Assembly (NCBI GenBank): GCA_022393335.1 | Contig: JAJEKB010020870.1 | Coordinates: 448,349-512,348 of the forward strand | DNA from: Macrotrachela quadricornifera | Taxonomy: Eukaryota; Rotifera; Eurotatoria; Philodinida; Philodinidae | Direction: 5' to 3' | Length of the DNA: 64,000 bases | Shown: positions 34,160 through 47,059 of the stretch, piece after piece | Numbering within the stretch: position 1 is the first letter of the stretch | How the letters are laid out: each line of letters begins with the position of its first letter | Made by a program: the position numbers and the translations under genes | Notes under the pieces: generated by a model | Seen by the model: only the letters and a program-made list of their open reading frames with translations | What the model was told of the DNA's origin: nothing | The model's database searches: none

Positions 34160-35362
34160 TCAATAAACTGGATATGATGATATTCTATGTGCAGGAATGT
34201 TATTATTATTATTATTTCGAGTTGATGATGATCGATAAAATTGTTGATGCATACGATCAATTACTGTTGATGGTTTATGATCAATTAATGTTTCAAGACG
34301 TGAACGTCTTTGTTGTCGTTGATGTGAATTATCAAAAAAATCACTTGTTGATTTTGTTGATGTTAATAAAACTGATAATGGTGATGAATGATTTTCATAA
34401 GAATGTCTTGAAATAGGTAATGAATGTTGTAATGAAATATCACGTCGACGTGTACATTTTGTTTGTTGTTTTTGAGAAGATGTTGTATATGAAATAAAAT
34501 TATTATCATATGAAGTTTTATGACGTTGATAACGAGGATCTGTACTATATGAACGTTTAGATATTATTGGTTTTTTATTGTTATTATTATTATTATTATT
34601 CTTTATTTCTTTTCGTTCATTTGATGATGAACTTGAACGTGTTGTTGTTGTTGTTAATGATAAAATTTGTTTACGAGCACGACGACGACGTTTACGATTT
34701 GTACTTGATGATGATATATTAATAGCATCTTCTTCACTTGAATGATTAATTGTTGATGGTAGTATAATTGATGGTGAAGGAATAGAAGAAGGTTTTGGTG
34801 GAGATTTTAATCGATTTGAAGAAATTTTTGATGATATTGTTATTGATACAACATGTCTTTTTATTGGACTTATTACTTCAATACTTGTTTTAATAGGAGA
34901 ATATCCATTTGATTTTATTTGTAAAGATTTTGTTGTATGTAAATTTTCATAATCATCATCATTAGATTCAATACCTGTTTGAATATTTAATGAAGGTTTA
35001 ACAATTATTTGATTAGATGTTTTTGTTTGAGGAGAAGATGATGTTGCAGCTAAATATTGTTCACATTCAAGTGTTAATGCACGAAATAAATCGTCTAATG
35101 TTGAAGAATTTAAAAGTGGTTGATATGGATTTTGTTTATCTGATTGATCATCTTGATGATGTTTCATTGATGAAGAATCTTGAATAGATGATAATAATGG
35201 TACTGTTGTTACTATAGTTGAAGGATATGAATCGTTATTAGAAAATGTCACTTTAGATAATGGTTGTATTAAAGTTTCTTGATTAAGTCCATTAGAAGAT
35301 AAAGATGATGAATTTTTATAAATATCAGTTAAAAGAAAATCAAGTCGATTTGTTGCATTCAT
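34160..35362 (-). CDS. Low-complexity Ser/Asn/Arg-rich protein, 400 aa
   Basis: One open exon from MNATNRLDFLLTDIYKNSS to SSYPVY. The composition is dominated by Ser, Thr and Asn, with poly-Asn runs (about residue 257-264 and 384-391) and basic Arg clusters (NRKRRRRARKQ near 223) that could be a nuclear localisation signal. The only ordered-looking segment is DDLFRALTLECEQYLAATSS near residue 90-110, probably a short helix. A tiny upstream exon is possible: ATG|GTGAGT at about 35430 and an acceptor ATTATTAG before AAAATGAATGC would add one or two residues. I do not recognise it; a nuclear or scaffold role is conceivable but unproven. The strong codon bias and lack of stops over 1.2 kb support a real gene. 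Confidence 0.6.
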   Translation of the reverse strand: MNATNRLDFLLTDIYKNSSSLSSNGLNQETLIQPLSKVTFSNNDSYPSTIVTTVPLLSSIQDSSSMKHHQDDQSDKQNPYQPLLNSSTLDDLFRALTLECEQYLAATSSSPQTKTSNQIIVKPSLNIQTGIESNDDDYENLHTTKSLQIKSNGYSPIKTSIEVISPIKRHVVSITISSKISSNRLKSPPKPSSIPSPSIILPSTINHSSEEDAINISSSSTNRKRRRRARKQILSLTTTTTRSSSSSNERKEIKNNNNNNNNKKPIISKRSYSTDPRYQRHKTSYDNNFISYTTSSQKQQTKCTRRRDISLQHSLPISRHSYENHSSPLSVLLTSTKSTSDFFDNSHQRQQRRSRLETLIDHKPSTVIDRMHQQFYRSSSTRNNNNNNIPAHRISSYPVY

Positions 35363-36480
35363 TTTCTAATAATAAAACTAAAATAATAAAAAATATATTT
35401 ATATAAAATTATTTTCTTATATACTCACCATTATTTATGTAATTATATATATATGAAAATTATATTGCTTACAATCCAAATTATGCACTAGTCATTCATA
35501 TTAGTTGAGTTAAGAGTAATAATAACAACAAGAATAATAGACATATATCGTCAAGAGAAAAAAAAACCTAGCATCGTTTTCTTTTTCCTTGTCAATGTAA
35601 AGAACCGCGAAGGAAAAGAAAAGAAGGTCATCCTAGCTTTACTTTTCTGATGGAATAATCAAGGATGATAACGCGTATATTTTCTTTTCCAACAAATAGT
35701 AGACGAACTCCAGTAAAAAAAAAGAAGACGGCACATAAAAAATCAAGAAAAAGAAGAAGAAGCAAATAAATACAAGAAAGATAAATAGCTGATTATCATC
35801 ATTTGTGTCTATCAACCAAATCTTTCTATAATAACGACATTGAATATCAATAATGTTGAACAGATGAAAAGTTTTTCCGATGACTGATGAACTCTATTTG
35901 TATTTTTCTTTATTTTTATAATATATAAAGAGAAGAATGTAGCATTACTAATTTATTTATATCTCTTTGAATATGTATATATATAGATCGCAGACATATA
36001 CACTCAAACAATATTAAGACAAGAATTCATCATCACTTATTATTCATTCTTCTTCTTCGTCATGCATACTCAATATTCTATTAAACATAGTAACATTCTT
36101 CTCGACAATAATTGTGTTCTAACTGTTGTCTCAATCTTTTCTTCTTTTTTCTTCTTTTTCCTTCTCATATTCTATTCAATGTCAATAGGCTTGTTTAGCA
36201 TACGATGAATCGTTGAGAATCCTCCTGCTATCAGCTATAATTATAGATCAGGGATATATACCAACAATGTCTTGTGTAATAATTGATTGCAAAGTGTGAG
36301 AAATATGTATTATTATACACAATATGTCCATCATATAAATAGATTTTGAATGTCATTAACATATTATATTTAATCTGATGCTCGGAATAGTTTTATTTAG
36401 AATCTTAAATAAACTAAAACTACGTTTATATAGGCAAAAGAAAAAAACCAAAACGGAATGGTCAAAATAAATATATAAAT
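35363..36480. other. Intergenic, AT-rich
   Basis: No supportable feature; it lies upstream of the low-complexity gene and downstream of AASS. Confidence 0.4.
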
Positions 36481-39400
36481 TTATTTTTTTATTGTTTTTT
36501 CACTCCATGATATTCCTTCACGTTTAAGTTCATTTAATATTGGTTTATAAATTGTACGTTTAACTGGTACAACAACACCACGTTCATGAATTTCATCTAC
36601 ACAAAAAAAAACGAAAATTTTTTTTTCATTAAAATTATTATTATTTAAAAAAAAAACTTACTAGCAAGAAGCATTCGAGTAGCAATAGCAGCTGGTAAAC
36701 CAACAGTTTTTGCCATTGCTGAATATTTTTGATCACCATATACAACCATATCTATAGTTTTTAATTCACCTTCGCCTTGAGATAATGATGGCCATGTAAC
36801 ACCAACTTGATGATGAAGAATAACAATATCACGTTCATTAGGCCCATAAGCTAAACGTTTAGCTAAATAGGCACTTAACGTATCTAGTGGATTAGAATGT
36901 TTTTCAACATGTGTATCATCTGAGAGAAGACCAAGTCTAATAAAAAGAAAAAAATTTAAAAAATAAAAAAAAAATGATTTTATTTTACTGTTCAATAGTT
37001 TGTAATTGATTTTCATTTTGTAATCGTTCATATATCATATTACGAAGTGTATTAGTTGATACATCACGTTTTAATTTTAATAAATCACATATAAATTCTT
37101 TCCATGTTAAATCATCATTCGATTGTAAACTTGGATGTGGTTGATCACTAAGTAATCCAAGATTTATTAATCCAAGTACATTTTGACAGAAACCCTTTTA
37201 AATAAGTATATATAAATATTAAATTATATTTTATTAATATTACTTTATATCTTAATGTTCCTCGAAGTATTGTATGTACTGTATCAAGTTGTAATGAATC
37301 AATATATGTTGTACTATCTCGATTTGGATAACATTCAAGATTAAAAGCGGGAAGAAAATTTGCTGTTTTACATCCATTTTCTATTACACCACCATTAGCT
37401 TCAAGTTGAACAATCTAATTTAAATAAAATAATATTAAATAGAAAAATTTTTTTTTATGATAATTAATATTTCGTTTGTTTATCTTTTACTTTGCTTTTT
37501 ATTAAATATTTAGCTGGATTAAGTAAAGCTGTAAGAACACCACGAGGTGACCAACTAAATTTATATCGTAATGGATTATCAGCAAATTCTGGTGCTGGTA
37601 AACCACCACAATATGATACATATGAATCTATACGACCACCATCATCACGAATTATTTCAAATAATTCCATTGCAAGCATATGATCAATACCAGGATCTAA
37701 TCCAACTTCATTTAATAATGTTACACCAGCAGCTGAAGCTCTAGAAATAAAAAATACTGATTATATTAAATTTAGATTTTTTATTTTTCTTTTCATACTC
37801 ATCATGTAAAGCTTTCATTTTTGGTGATACATAACTCGTTGTTACTAAATGACGACGATGTTTTATACATAATGAAGCTACATTAGGATGGAGTCCAAAT
37901 GGTAAAAGTGATATAACACAGTCATGTTCTTTAACTAATTTATCAAGTTCACTTTGACTACGTGTTATATCAAGTAATAAGGGTGTTGTTCGAGGATTTA
38001 CTGATGCAAGACGATCAGCTTCTTGTTTTATTGCGCTAACAGCTGTTACATGTACTTGTTCATTACGTGTTAAATATTCAACAACAGGACCACTAACGAA
38101 ACCAGCACCTAATACAAGTATACGTTTTTCAGTGGATGGCATTGTTAATTTTAACCTGAAGTAAAAAAAGAAAAGAACAGTGGAAATATATGGTAATCAG
38201 AATAGAATTTTGAGTTTTTTTAATGTACTTTTGCTGTTCACGTAATTGTGTTATATAAGTAAATTTTGGTGTTAACTGTCCATTTGCTGTTAAAGCTGCC
38301 TATATGGAAAAAGAATTGTTATTGATACAAATAAAACAGGTGCTAATAAGGCTTCTCCGTCAGTAAAACTTAAGTGGAGAATGTGGGTAACTGCACAAGC
38401 TTTGTCAATGCCAATATATGATACCCTACGATATCCTTTAATCCTAAATTTACGGCTCGCGTATAGGAAATCGTAATAAATATTAATCACATTTAGCTGT
38501 TTTTCGATCAGTTGCAATGCGAGAAATAATAAATCCGAATCATTAATCACTTTATGAGAATATTTTCAGCTGTTTATTAGTGCTCTTTGCATCTCATCAA
38601 TATAAGCCATATTGAGATGCATACGTGATTGAATTTAAAGCAAACAAAATAATAATGTGTGTAAATAATTTTTTATTCTGTGCATGTCTCTGGTATAAGC
38701 ATTACATACAAGATATCTACGATCATATGAGCGATTTGTCTATGTGAAGATGAGGATTATCTAAAATCAAGTTATACAGATTATAATCTATCAATATGAT
38801 GGAGTTTTGAATCGATTGTACTTCCATACACTATCCTCATTTCATTACACGGAGGAAAGCTACATGTATATGATTAAGAGAATTTGATTTTATTCTTTTT
38901 AATTTGCATTAGATATGAATGAATTAAATACATTTATTACGATGTTTCAGAAACTGCATACATTTGTAGTTTCAAAAGTATTTTTAAAAAAGAGATTATC
39001 ACATGTATCGCTTCAGGCAGTCATTTATATTAGAGATCTAGAGAAGTTTCTTTCTAAATATGAACGAAGTATGAAATGAGAAACAATGTTAAAAATTCGG
39101 CTAAAGTCACTACAAACATTCCAAGATTAATCGATTTAGAATTGATTAACGGTAAACTTAATCAATTTTAATCGATTAACAATAGTATCGTTGTTTTATT
39201 AATCCTAGTAGTCCCAAATAGGTCATTTTTGACCCACGCTCAAATAATGCTCGATATCAGCTAACATCATCGATCGCTTTGCGCGTTCTTCTATATGTTG
39301 CATTCTTCTATTTCCACTACGTCATTTGCACTTCTATATCTATTCTTCTATTCTTCCATAATATTGTATGCACTCTTCTATGATGTCAGGTTCGTATTAC

Positions 39401-42400
39401 GTTTTCAATACACTCCGTTACATTGGACGACAACCTAATCAACAACGACAAAAACAGGTCGGTACCAATGTAGTTTTAGACTTGTTAAAACCATTCTGCG
39501 ATTCGAACAGAACTCCTAGTGGAAAATATTCTAACAAAATCCAAATTATTTTTGATTATTCCGGCGCGATCCAGATTATTCTTTGAATAATCCGATTTTT
39601 CCACAGAAATTCGATTAAAAATGATGATCATTCTTGTTTTGACATTAAAAAATCTTTTTCAAATCATTATCTATAATTTAGTTTAGGTGGAAACCAAAAT
39701 AATCTATTATCCTTGATTTCAAATCTGATTGAAATCATAAGTTATGATTGAGTTGTGATTGAAATCGGAGAAATCGATTATTTGAATTAGAAATTTAGTT
39801 GAAATCTGATTCCAACCTGAATAACGGATTTCAATGATTCAAAAAAGAATTTTTTTAATGTCAAAATAAGAATGATCATCACTTTTAATCGAATTTCTGT
39901 GAAAAAATCGGATTATTCAATAAATAACCTGGATTTTGTTAGAATATTTTCCACTGAGGACCAACTGAAACCGAATATAATCGGTTCACGTTGAAGCTGA
40001 TTAAAAACGTTTAAACTCTTAATAGAATATTGAGGATTTGTGGAAGGTAATGAAAGTTAATCGATTTCAGTGGAAATAGACATAGATCAATTAAGTTTTT
40101 AATGGATTGGTCAGGTTTTCCGAGAGAAAATCTATTTTAATCAATTGTTTTACTTTTAATCCATTATAATTGATTATTTTGGCTTTAATCAATTTTAATT
40201 GATTTCTAATGTAATTGCGCCATCTCATTTTTCAAAAATTTATATAGGAGTTCCAACTTTAATATACGTGTCTGACTTTAGCACAGTGGTAACTTTATAG
40301 TTTGTTAACACTGAAAGTTGGAAGAATCATAGGCTTATCGAGGGTTTCGCGATCGAATCTCAAGAAAAACGCTATTTGTCGATATACCTGATTCAAATCG
40401 ATCAAGGGGTAAGTGCTACACCAAAATCAGCTTAAGAGATGATCACAAATTAAAAACGATTATCGAGCAATCATTAACGATAATCGATGAGAAGCACCTG
40501 ACGAAAAATTTTAGGATGAAATCTTGCAAATGCTGTAATGATAATCAAGGTTATCGATCCGATTATTGTATCAAAATCGATTTCTATGATTATAATGGAT
40601 TAAAAATACGATTGCAATATATTATAATCCGGATGATGGTGCAGAATAATTGGGTTGATAATTTTGATTATCATTACGCGATTTGCTAGATTTAATCCTA
40701 AAATTTTCCACCGGGAATATTATATTTGATAACATTTTCACAAGTGTTCAACTTGCTAACGAACTTCAAACGAGGATAGTTATTGTTATAGGAACGTTAC
40801 GTAAAATCAAACCAGAAACTCCTAGTGAGCTCCAGTCGCACAAAAGTCGCGAAATTAGTTCATTCCTTTTTGCTTTCCAAGATTACTTAACATTAATTTT
40901 ATTTGTTGTCAAACAAAATAAAGCAGTTTTATTGTTATCTTCGAAATATCATGATAATCTCGTCGACAAGAAAAGCGGAAAATCGAATATTATCCTGGAA
41001 TATAATAAAACAAAAGGAGTTGTTGATACTTTTATATTGCTGATATAAGCGTATTAATCATATAGAAAGAAAAAAATCCTAACTGGAATCCGAATAAAAA
41101 ATGTAAACGTCGTTTATTCCTTGAAAAACTAGAAATGAGTATAGTCTCAACTCTTCTTTCACGAATTTACATAAAGACATTGAAAACGCATTAGCTGTTT
41201 TTAGCTATCCCATGGTAGATGAAGAATTACAAGAAGCAAATGAAAATTCTACAAAATCCAAATAAAAATGATGCGTATCTTGCCACTTTTTTGAAGACAA
41301 AAATACCTTAAATAAGTGTTTAAAATGTTCAGAATTTGTTTGTAACAAGCATTCTGTAAAACGTATGTTTTGTATTACTTGTTCAAAGTACAGAAAGATA
41401 GTCATTATGATAATTCTTTTTATCAAATCGAATATATTAATAGCATATTTACAAGTGAAATAATCATGATGTGAGACTATATCATACCAGTCAAGTGCAA
41501 AAATGGCTTAGCACTATTAGGATATTATAAAATCTGATTTTTTCCATATTTTCTTTGCATAGCAACTAAGCAAATGACAAGCAGTAAGTCAACAATTACA
41601 CTTCTTGCATTCAGTGGTGCCAATGAAAGATTACAACAAGGACTTTGCATATTGATTTGAAAGGCTAGTATGAGATTTCTAAATAAGAATTTTTCATTAT
41701 TTTGTATCTGTATTGCAATGGATATAGTTCTGACTTTGACACACAGTGAATACTTTTTTCAGATCACTACAATTTTTATTTTAGTTGATTGAATAATGAT
41801 TTTATTTTTATATCTTTGAAAATTTCTTTTTTGTATCCAATTTTTCAATTGACTTACATCTCGAATAACACGTGGTATATTACTTTGTTTTTGAAAATCT
41901 TTTTTTGCATCTACTTCAAGTAATTGTGGTATTAATGGAAGTAATTTTGATCCAAAATAAACAGTTGCTTCTAATGGTAATTGTGTTGGCATATTATCAA
42001 TTGAACAAATTAATACACCAGGACCATCAAAACTAATTTTCAATGAAATAAAATAACTTTATTTTTTTTGTTTTCTACATAATTTATTTAATACCTTTCG
42101 ACAGATGTATTTGTTTTAGGATTATATAATAAAAATGGATGATCAATACTTGTAGTATTTTGAACTATTTCAATACTACCACCTTTATCAGCTGTTATAT
42201 CACAGATAGCTAAAAGTCTATGAGGTAATTGTGGACAACCAGATTTTGGATCATTTTGTGTCCATTCAGGTGGTGGAGTTAATAATTGATTAGCATTACC
42301 AATACGAAGTAATTTCGGTTGAGATTGTTCCCAATAAATTCCATTAATTATACATGAAGCATATGGAGCAATCTATAGAAACTTATATATTTACATGTGA

Positions 42401-43647
42401 ATTAATCAAACAAGCAAAACTACGAAAAATCAAGTGTCGTATTTAGCAATAAATTTTATGCTCGATATAGATATGCTTTTTTTTATTTTACCTTTTATAT
42501 GTAATGTTCTGAATAAAATTTATATTTATTAAAAAAGAGAAAATTTTTTAATGTAAATAACTAACTTGTGTTTTAAATGTTGATGTATATCTTTCAGGAT
42601 GTTTAAGAAATTCTTTTTCATCATATTGTCCTGTTTCTTTATTAACTAAATGATCTTTACGTAGAATAACACATCCATAAACTTTATTAATTGCTTTAAA
42701 AAAAAAATAATAAATTCATAAATTAAATAATAATACAAAAAGAAAAATTATTTACCACCATGTTGTGCAACTTGTGGTAGAGCTTTTGGATCAATATATT
42801 CAAATGGTAATTCTCGAAAAACTTCTTGCGCACCCTAAATCTTATATGTTAATCTATATTTAAAAATCTGTTTTCTTTTTATTTTTACTTGAGAAACATT
42901 TCCAGCACCAGTAAAAACAATAGTCAATGGTCCAACAGATTTCGGCATAAGACCTAAAGCAATTTCATATCCAGCATCTCGAATAGCCATTCGAGCTTGT
43001 TCATTATTTCGATAATTATGTGCTGGACCAATATGCTAAATATATAAATATTTATTTCAATAGAAAAAAAAAAAAGAAAAGATTTCTTTCATATTTACCA
43101 TAAATGGTGTATGATGACCAAGTGCAAGAAATCTTAAACCAAGTCCATGTAAAATATTTATCATTCCAACAACTCCAGCATATTTTCCAAATGCAACTAA
43201 ACGAACACCTTGATCATCAACAATTTTTTCATAATCAATTAATGTTATATTTTTTTCTAAACAAGCATCTAATAATGGCATATTATCTTTTTGAGCTTTA
43301 TGTGTATGTGAAAACATAACATAAACTTTATTTGGTAATAATAAATCAATAGGAACTTGTTTAACACCAAGTATAGCTGATGCTTCACTTAAATCTTCTT
43401 GAACAATAGCACCTGCTTGTACATATGATGAAATTGGATAAGCACGACGATTAGATGCTTGAATAAGAACTTTTATTTTATGTCTTTTAACAAGTTGTCG
43501 AACTTGTTCAGGTGCTAAAGGAGCACGACGTTCCCATGGTGATTGATCTTCACGACGAATAGCGATTACATGTTTTGAACGAGAAGGATAAAATGATGTA
43601 AAACGTGATAAATTATTATTTAATTTAAAACTTGATCGAAGAAACAT
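36481..43647 (-). CDS. AASS: Alpha-aminoadipic semialdehyde synthase (LKR/SDH), 13 coding exons, 933 aa
   Basis: Bifunctional mitochondrial enzyme of lysine degradation: lysine-ketoglutarate reductase (N-terminal) and saccharopine dehydrogenase (C-terminal). LKR exons: 43647-43099, 43035-42889, 42834-42756, 42693-42566, 42372-42095, 42032-41858. SDH exons: 38299-38229, 38155-37799, 37740-37491, 37414-37244, 37194-36989, 36936-36662, 36596-36481. The 2802 bp are in frame; human AASS is 926 aa. Cues: basic mitochondrial leader [52 protein letters not shown] (LKR), the nucleotide-binding [38 protein letters not shown] and [20 protein letters not shown] (SDH). Start: an upstream frame continues to a Met at 43695, but TTTCAG just before 43647 looks like a 5'UTR acceptor. 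The central intron (41857-38300, 3.56 kb) holds a piggyBac element. Confidence 0.9.
39203..41522 (+). mobile_element. Decayed piggyBac transposon in the AASS intron
   Basis: The left end is TTAA|TCCTAGTAGTCCC followed by AGGTCATTTTTGACCC. The right end, read in reverse, gives TCCTAATAGTGCTAAGCC then ATTTTTGCAC, an imperfect match. Transposase remains: about 39391-39508 ([28 protein letters not shown]), then 40683-41048 with [32 protein letters not shown] and [12 protein letters not shown], which are core piggyBac DDD-domain motifs. The C-terminal Cys-rich finger at about 41272-41405 has CxxC, CxxC, NKHSVKR and CxxC. Frameshifts between blocks and inserted DNA show it is inactive. It is antisense to the host gene. 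Confidence 0.8.
39506..39966. mobile_element. MITE nested in the piggyBac element (0.46 kb, long inverted arms)
   Basis: CTCCTAGTGGAAAATATTCT at the left is mirrored by AGAATATTTTCCACTGAGGA at the right. The arms continue with ATCCGATTTTT(C/T)CACAG, AAATTCGATTAAAA and GATGATCATTCTTGTTTTG. They are about 130-150 bp each. It splits the transposase coding sequence after the VVLDLLKPF motif. Confidence 0.7.
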
Positions 43648-44643
43648 CTGAAATAGATGTTTATTATTATCATCATCATTAAAAATATCGATCAAACCAA
43701 AGAAAAATAATCTTTACATTTTATTGAATTATTTTTCATAATATCATAAAAATTATCATTCTTTTCAATTGTATTTGTGTTTACACTTACAAAATATATC
43801 AATTCCATCATTATTATTTAAAGACACAATATAATAGAAATAAACCAATATTTATACTTTTTTCAATAGTTAATTGATGTTTAAAAATTATATGTTATAC
43901 ATAAATTTGAATATATCTTTTTATACTAGCTAATATAATGTAAATATAGAGTTATGTAATAAGTAATACATACATTTTTTATTTATTATTATTATTATAT
44001 ATAAAAAGAATTTATTAATCAAAAAACAAATTAATAATTTTTAAAATCATAAAAAGTAAGTCAAAATGATGTTTCAATTTATGAACGCCATACCCCTTCC
44101 AACATTTATAAACTGGTAAAGCATAGCAACGAGTTACAATGATTTTGCACATATATGATTGCCATTGATTTTTATTGATATTTTCATAAAAGTTCGTATT
44201 TTAGCGACAACTATTGCTTGATACATTCATTAACTCTATGGGAATATCTACATTGGCAGAAATGAAAATACATCAAAACTTATATTTAAGAAAATAAGTA
44301 TGCTTTATTCATTATTCTAAGTTTATTTAGTTCTACTAAACAAAAAACATCTCAAAAAAAAATTTCTTTACGAATTATTTAACTCGATTAATTAAAAAAT
44401 TACGTATATCAGTTCCCAATGACTTGGTATTATATACATATGTAGAGTATGATTCATAAATGATAGTATCTTTAACGCTCCTCTGCATCTATTTTTAGTC
44501 ACTCCAATACAAATCATAATTGCGACCTTCATAATGCACACATGTGCACTTATTCATCATTCTGTTTATTCTTTTCGTTTCGTTTCTACGATTCTCATTA
44601 ATAATTCAAAAAAAAATGACGTTATTTTTATATATTTGAAATT
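43648..44643. promoter_or_regulatory. Divergent intergenic region between AASS and SLC33A1
   Basis: About 1 kb between two divergent start codons; it must contain both promoters and the AASS 5'UTR exon suspected upstream of 43647. No specific motif identified. Confidence 0.4.
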
Positions 44644-47059
44644 ATGAAAATAAAAGCAGTATCATTATTAACTATATTTCTTTTAATTATTCTCTATATC
44701 CTTCAAGGAGTTATTATTGGTTTTATCTCAACTATTCCCCTTTATTTGAATACATATGGTGCTAAATGGCAAGATCAAGGAACATTTAATTTTGTTTTTT
44801 ATCCATTTAGTTTAAAACTTGCTTGGGCACCAATTATTGATGCTATTTATATTTCAAAGATTGGTCGAAGAAAAACTTGGCTTATACCAATACAATTTTT
44901 AATTGGTATTACACTATTTATACTTTCATTTTATTTAGCAATATTAATTGAACAATTAAAAATCAATTTATTAACATGTATTTTTTTCTTTATTTATTTT
45001 TTACTTGCTTGTCAAGATATATGTGTTGATGGTTGGGCTTTAACACTTTTAGCAAATAATAATCTTCAATGGGCATCAACATGTCAAACAGTTGGACAAA
45101 CATTTGGACGTTTTATTGGTTTTACTATTTTAATAACATTTGAATCAGCAAATTTTACAAATAAATTTATTCGAAAACCATTTTCATTATCAGAAAAATC
45201 ATATGGATTATTTACATTAAATCAATTTATAAGATTTTGGAGTATTAGTTTTCTATTGATTTCAATTTTTATAGCTTTATTTAAAAAAGAAAAACAAGAA
45301 AATAATCAGTTAAATTTAATTCAAACATATTTATCAATATTTAAATTATTTAAAAAAAAATGTATTCAACAATTAGCACTCTTATTTCTTATTAGTCCAA
45401 TTGGTTATGCAGCAACATATGCAATGACAAATTTAGTTTTAATAAGGTATAATAATAATCAATCAGATTTTAATTTCTTGGGGACGGGTACCACATATAC
45501 GTGCTTTAGGTGTGAATCAACCTATAATTAACTTGAATACATGTCCTAGAACATGGAAATAAGCTAAATACTAATCTATTGCTTCTGATGTATTGTCGTA
45601 ATATCAATGACAAAATGTGTCCTTGGTGACCTTCTTTTTTCCTATGAATAGATCCATTCATTGATAGATCGGGTATGTAGATTAGTTATGTCGAAGCTCT
45701 TCACAAATCAGTAAATAGATGTAAGAAACTTTTCTTTCATTTGCTGAATGTGTCAGTATTGAATTCGTATATCTTGCACAAACTAAAGACTGATCAAATT
45801 ACGCAATTTTGTGACTTTCGACTATAACCGATCCGTCCAATCATTGCATTGTATACGACACCAAAAGCATCAAGAGGATGACTCAGTGGTGGAGATAATC
45901 CAGTTCGAGTAGTTGACTGCTATTTTCCAACACTTATACCTCCAATATCGGCAAAACAGGATCCACGAAAAAAGTGTGTTATTTATGCAAATACTATTAG
46001 AAGAGCTAAGAAGAAGGCTGAGTCTAGATATGAATGCGCTGAATGTAATATTGGTCTTTATATCAAGCTGTATTACAGATTATCATACCCTTAAATATTT
46101 TTAGATGTTTGGGTTTTACATTGATGGAAATAAATATATGATTTAAGCGAATTATAAGTAGCCATGTTCAAATCTACTTCTCCGCATATATTCGTCGGAG
46201 TTTAATAACTTGAAAATAAGACATCTATTGAATAGAAATCATTTATATTTTGATCAATTTCTGATTCTCTCAGGAATAATCTTTTGAGTATTCGAAAGTG
46301 GCTGATAAAAATGACCTAATACCGAACCCTCAATCTATTAGAAAATGAAAGGCTGAGCGCTCGATTTAGAATTTTAATGCTTATCTAAAACTAGAATTGA
46401 TACATTGAAATGCCTATTGAATGACTAATTCAGTATAATCCTTTAATTTGTTTTTAATTTTTAGATATGGTGTTCCAAAAGAAACTCTTGGTTTACTTGG
46501 TATTCCTTTAATTATTGTCAAAATTCTTACACCATTTTGTATAACACATACCACTCATCCTTTAACTTGGTATTATCGTTCATATTTACCTCGTCTTTTT
46601 ATGGGTACTTTAATTGCCATATATATATATTTTACTCCAAATATTTTATCTCAATGGTATTTTTATCCAATACTTATTTGTCTTTTTATAGTGAATGAAT
46701 CTTTAATTTATTTAATGCTTGTTTCTCGTGTTGGATTTTATGCACGAATAAGTGATCCAACTATTGGTGGAACATATATTACATTATTAAGTATGCTTGG
46801 AAATCTTGGTGCTAGTTTAACATCATCAGCTGTTTTATATACAGCTGGATGGATTAAACCAGATAAAATAGCATATCCTCTTCTTGTTGGAATTTGTTTT
46901 TTATTTGGTTGTCTTTGGCTTATTGTACAATATAAAACGTTAATGAAATTACAAACTATACCAATTGAAGAATGGCATCTTTTACCGATAAGAAGAGAGT
47001 CGGATGATATAAATGAAGATGTTCAGGAAACATGTTTAAGAGAAAAAGAAGAAGGATGA
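44644..47059 (+). CDS. SLC33A1: Acetyl-CoA transporter (AT-1), 2 exons, 465 aa
   Basis: Exon 1 is 44644-45446 and exon 2 is 46465-47059 (1398 bp in frame, AG+A across the junction). It is a major-facilitator-type membrane protein with about 11-12 hydrophobic segments. Family motifs: LQGVIIGFISTIPLYL (TM1), FVFYPFSLKLAWAPIIDAIY, IGRRKTWLIPIQF, ACQDICVDGWALTLL, ASTCQTVGQTFGRFIGF and in exon 2 ISDPTIGGTYITLLSMLGNLG. SLC33A1 moves acetyl-CoA into the ER/Golgi lumen for acetylation of proteins and glycans. Human SLC33A1 is 549 aa; this copy has a much shorter cytosolic N-terminus, starting almost directly at TM1. The 1-kb intron, long for this genome, holds a piggyBac remnant. Confidence 0.88.
45905..46102 (+). 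pseudogene. piggyBac transposase C-terminal fragment in the SLC33A1 intron
   Basis: The frame beginning at about 45920 reads FPTLIPPISAKQDPRKKC, then RRAKKKAESRYECAEC and ends at a TAA. This is the layout of the PGBD-type C-terminal zinc finger (IPP...K..P.R.C..C...R....R..C..C). Two expected cysteines are replaced by Tyr, so it is decayed. No DDD domain in this frame was found; the rest of the intron (45450-46464) is probably more of the same element. Confidence 0.6.

Noticed and set aside
34174..34416. 80-codon plus frame opposite the low-complexity gene
   Set aside because: Antisense shadow of Asn/Ser-rich codons; hydrophobic Tyr/Leu composition is what the complement produces.
38290..38550. 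86-codon minus frame overlapping the first SDH-side exon region of AASS
   Set aside because: It is intronic sequence next to the exon 38299-38229, with no homology.
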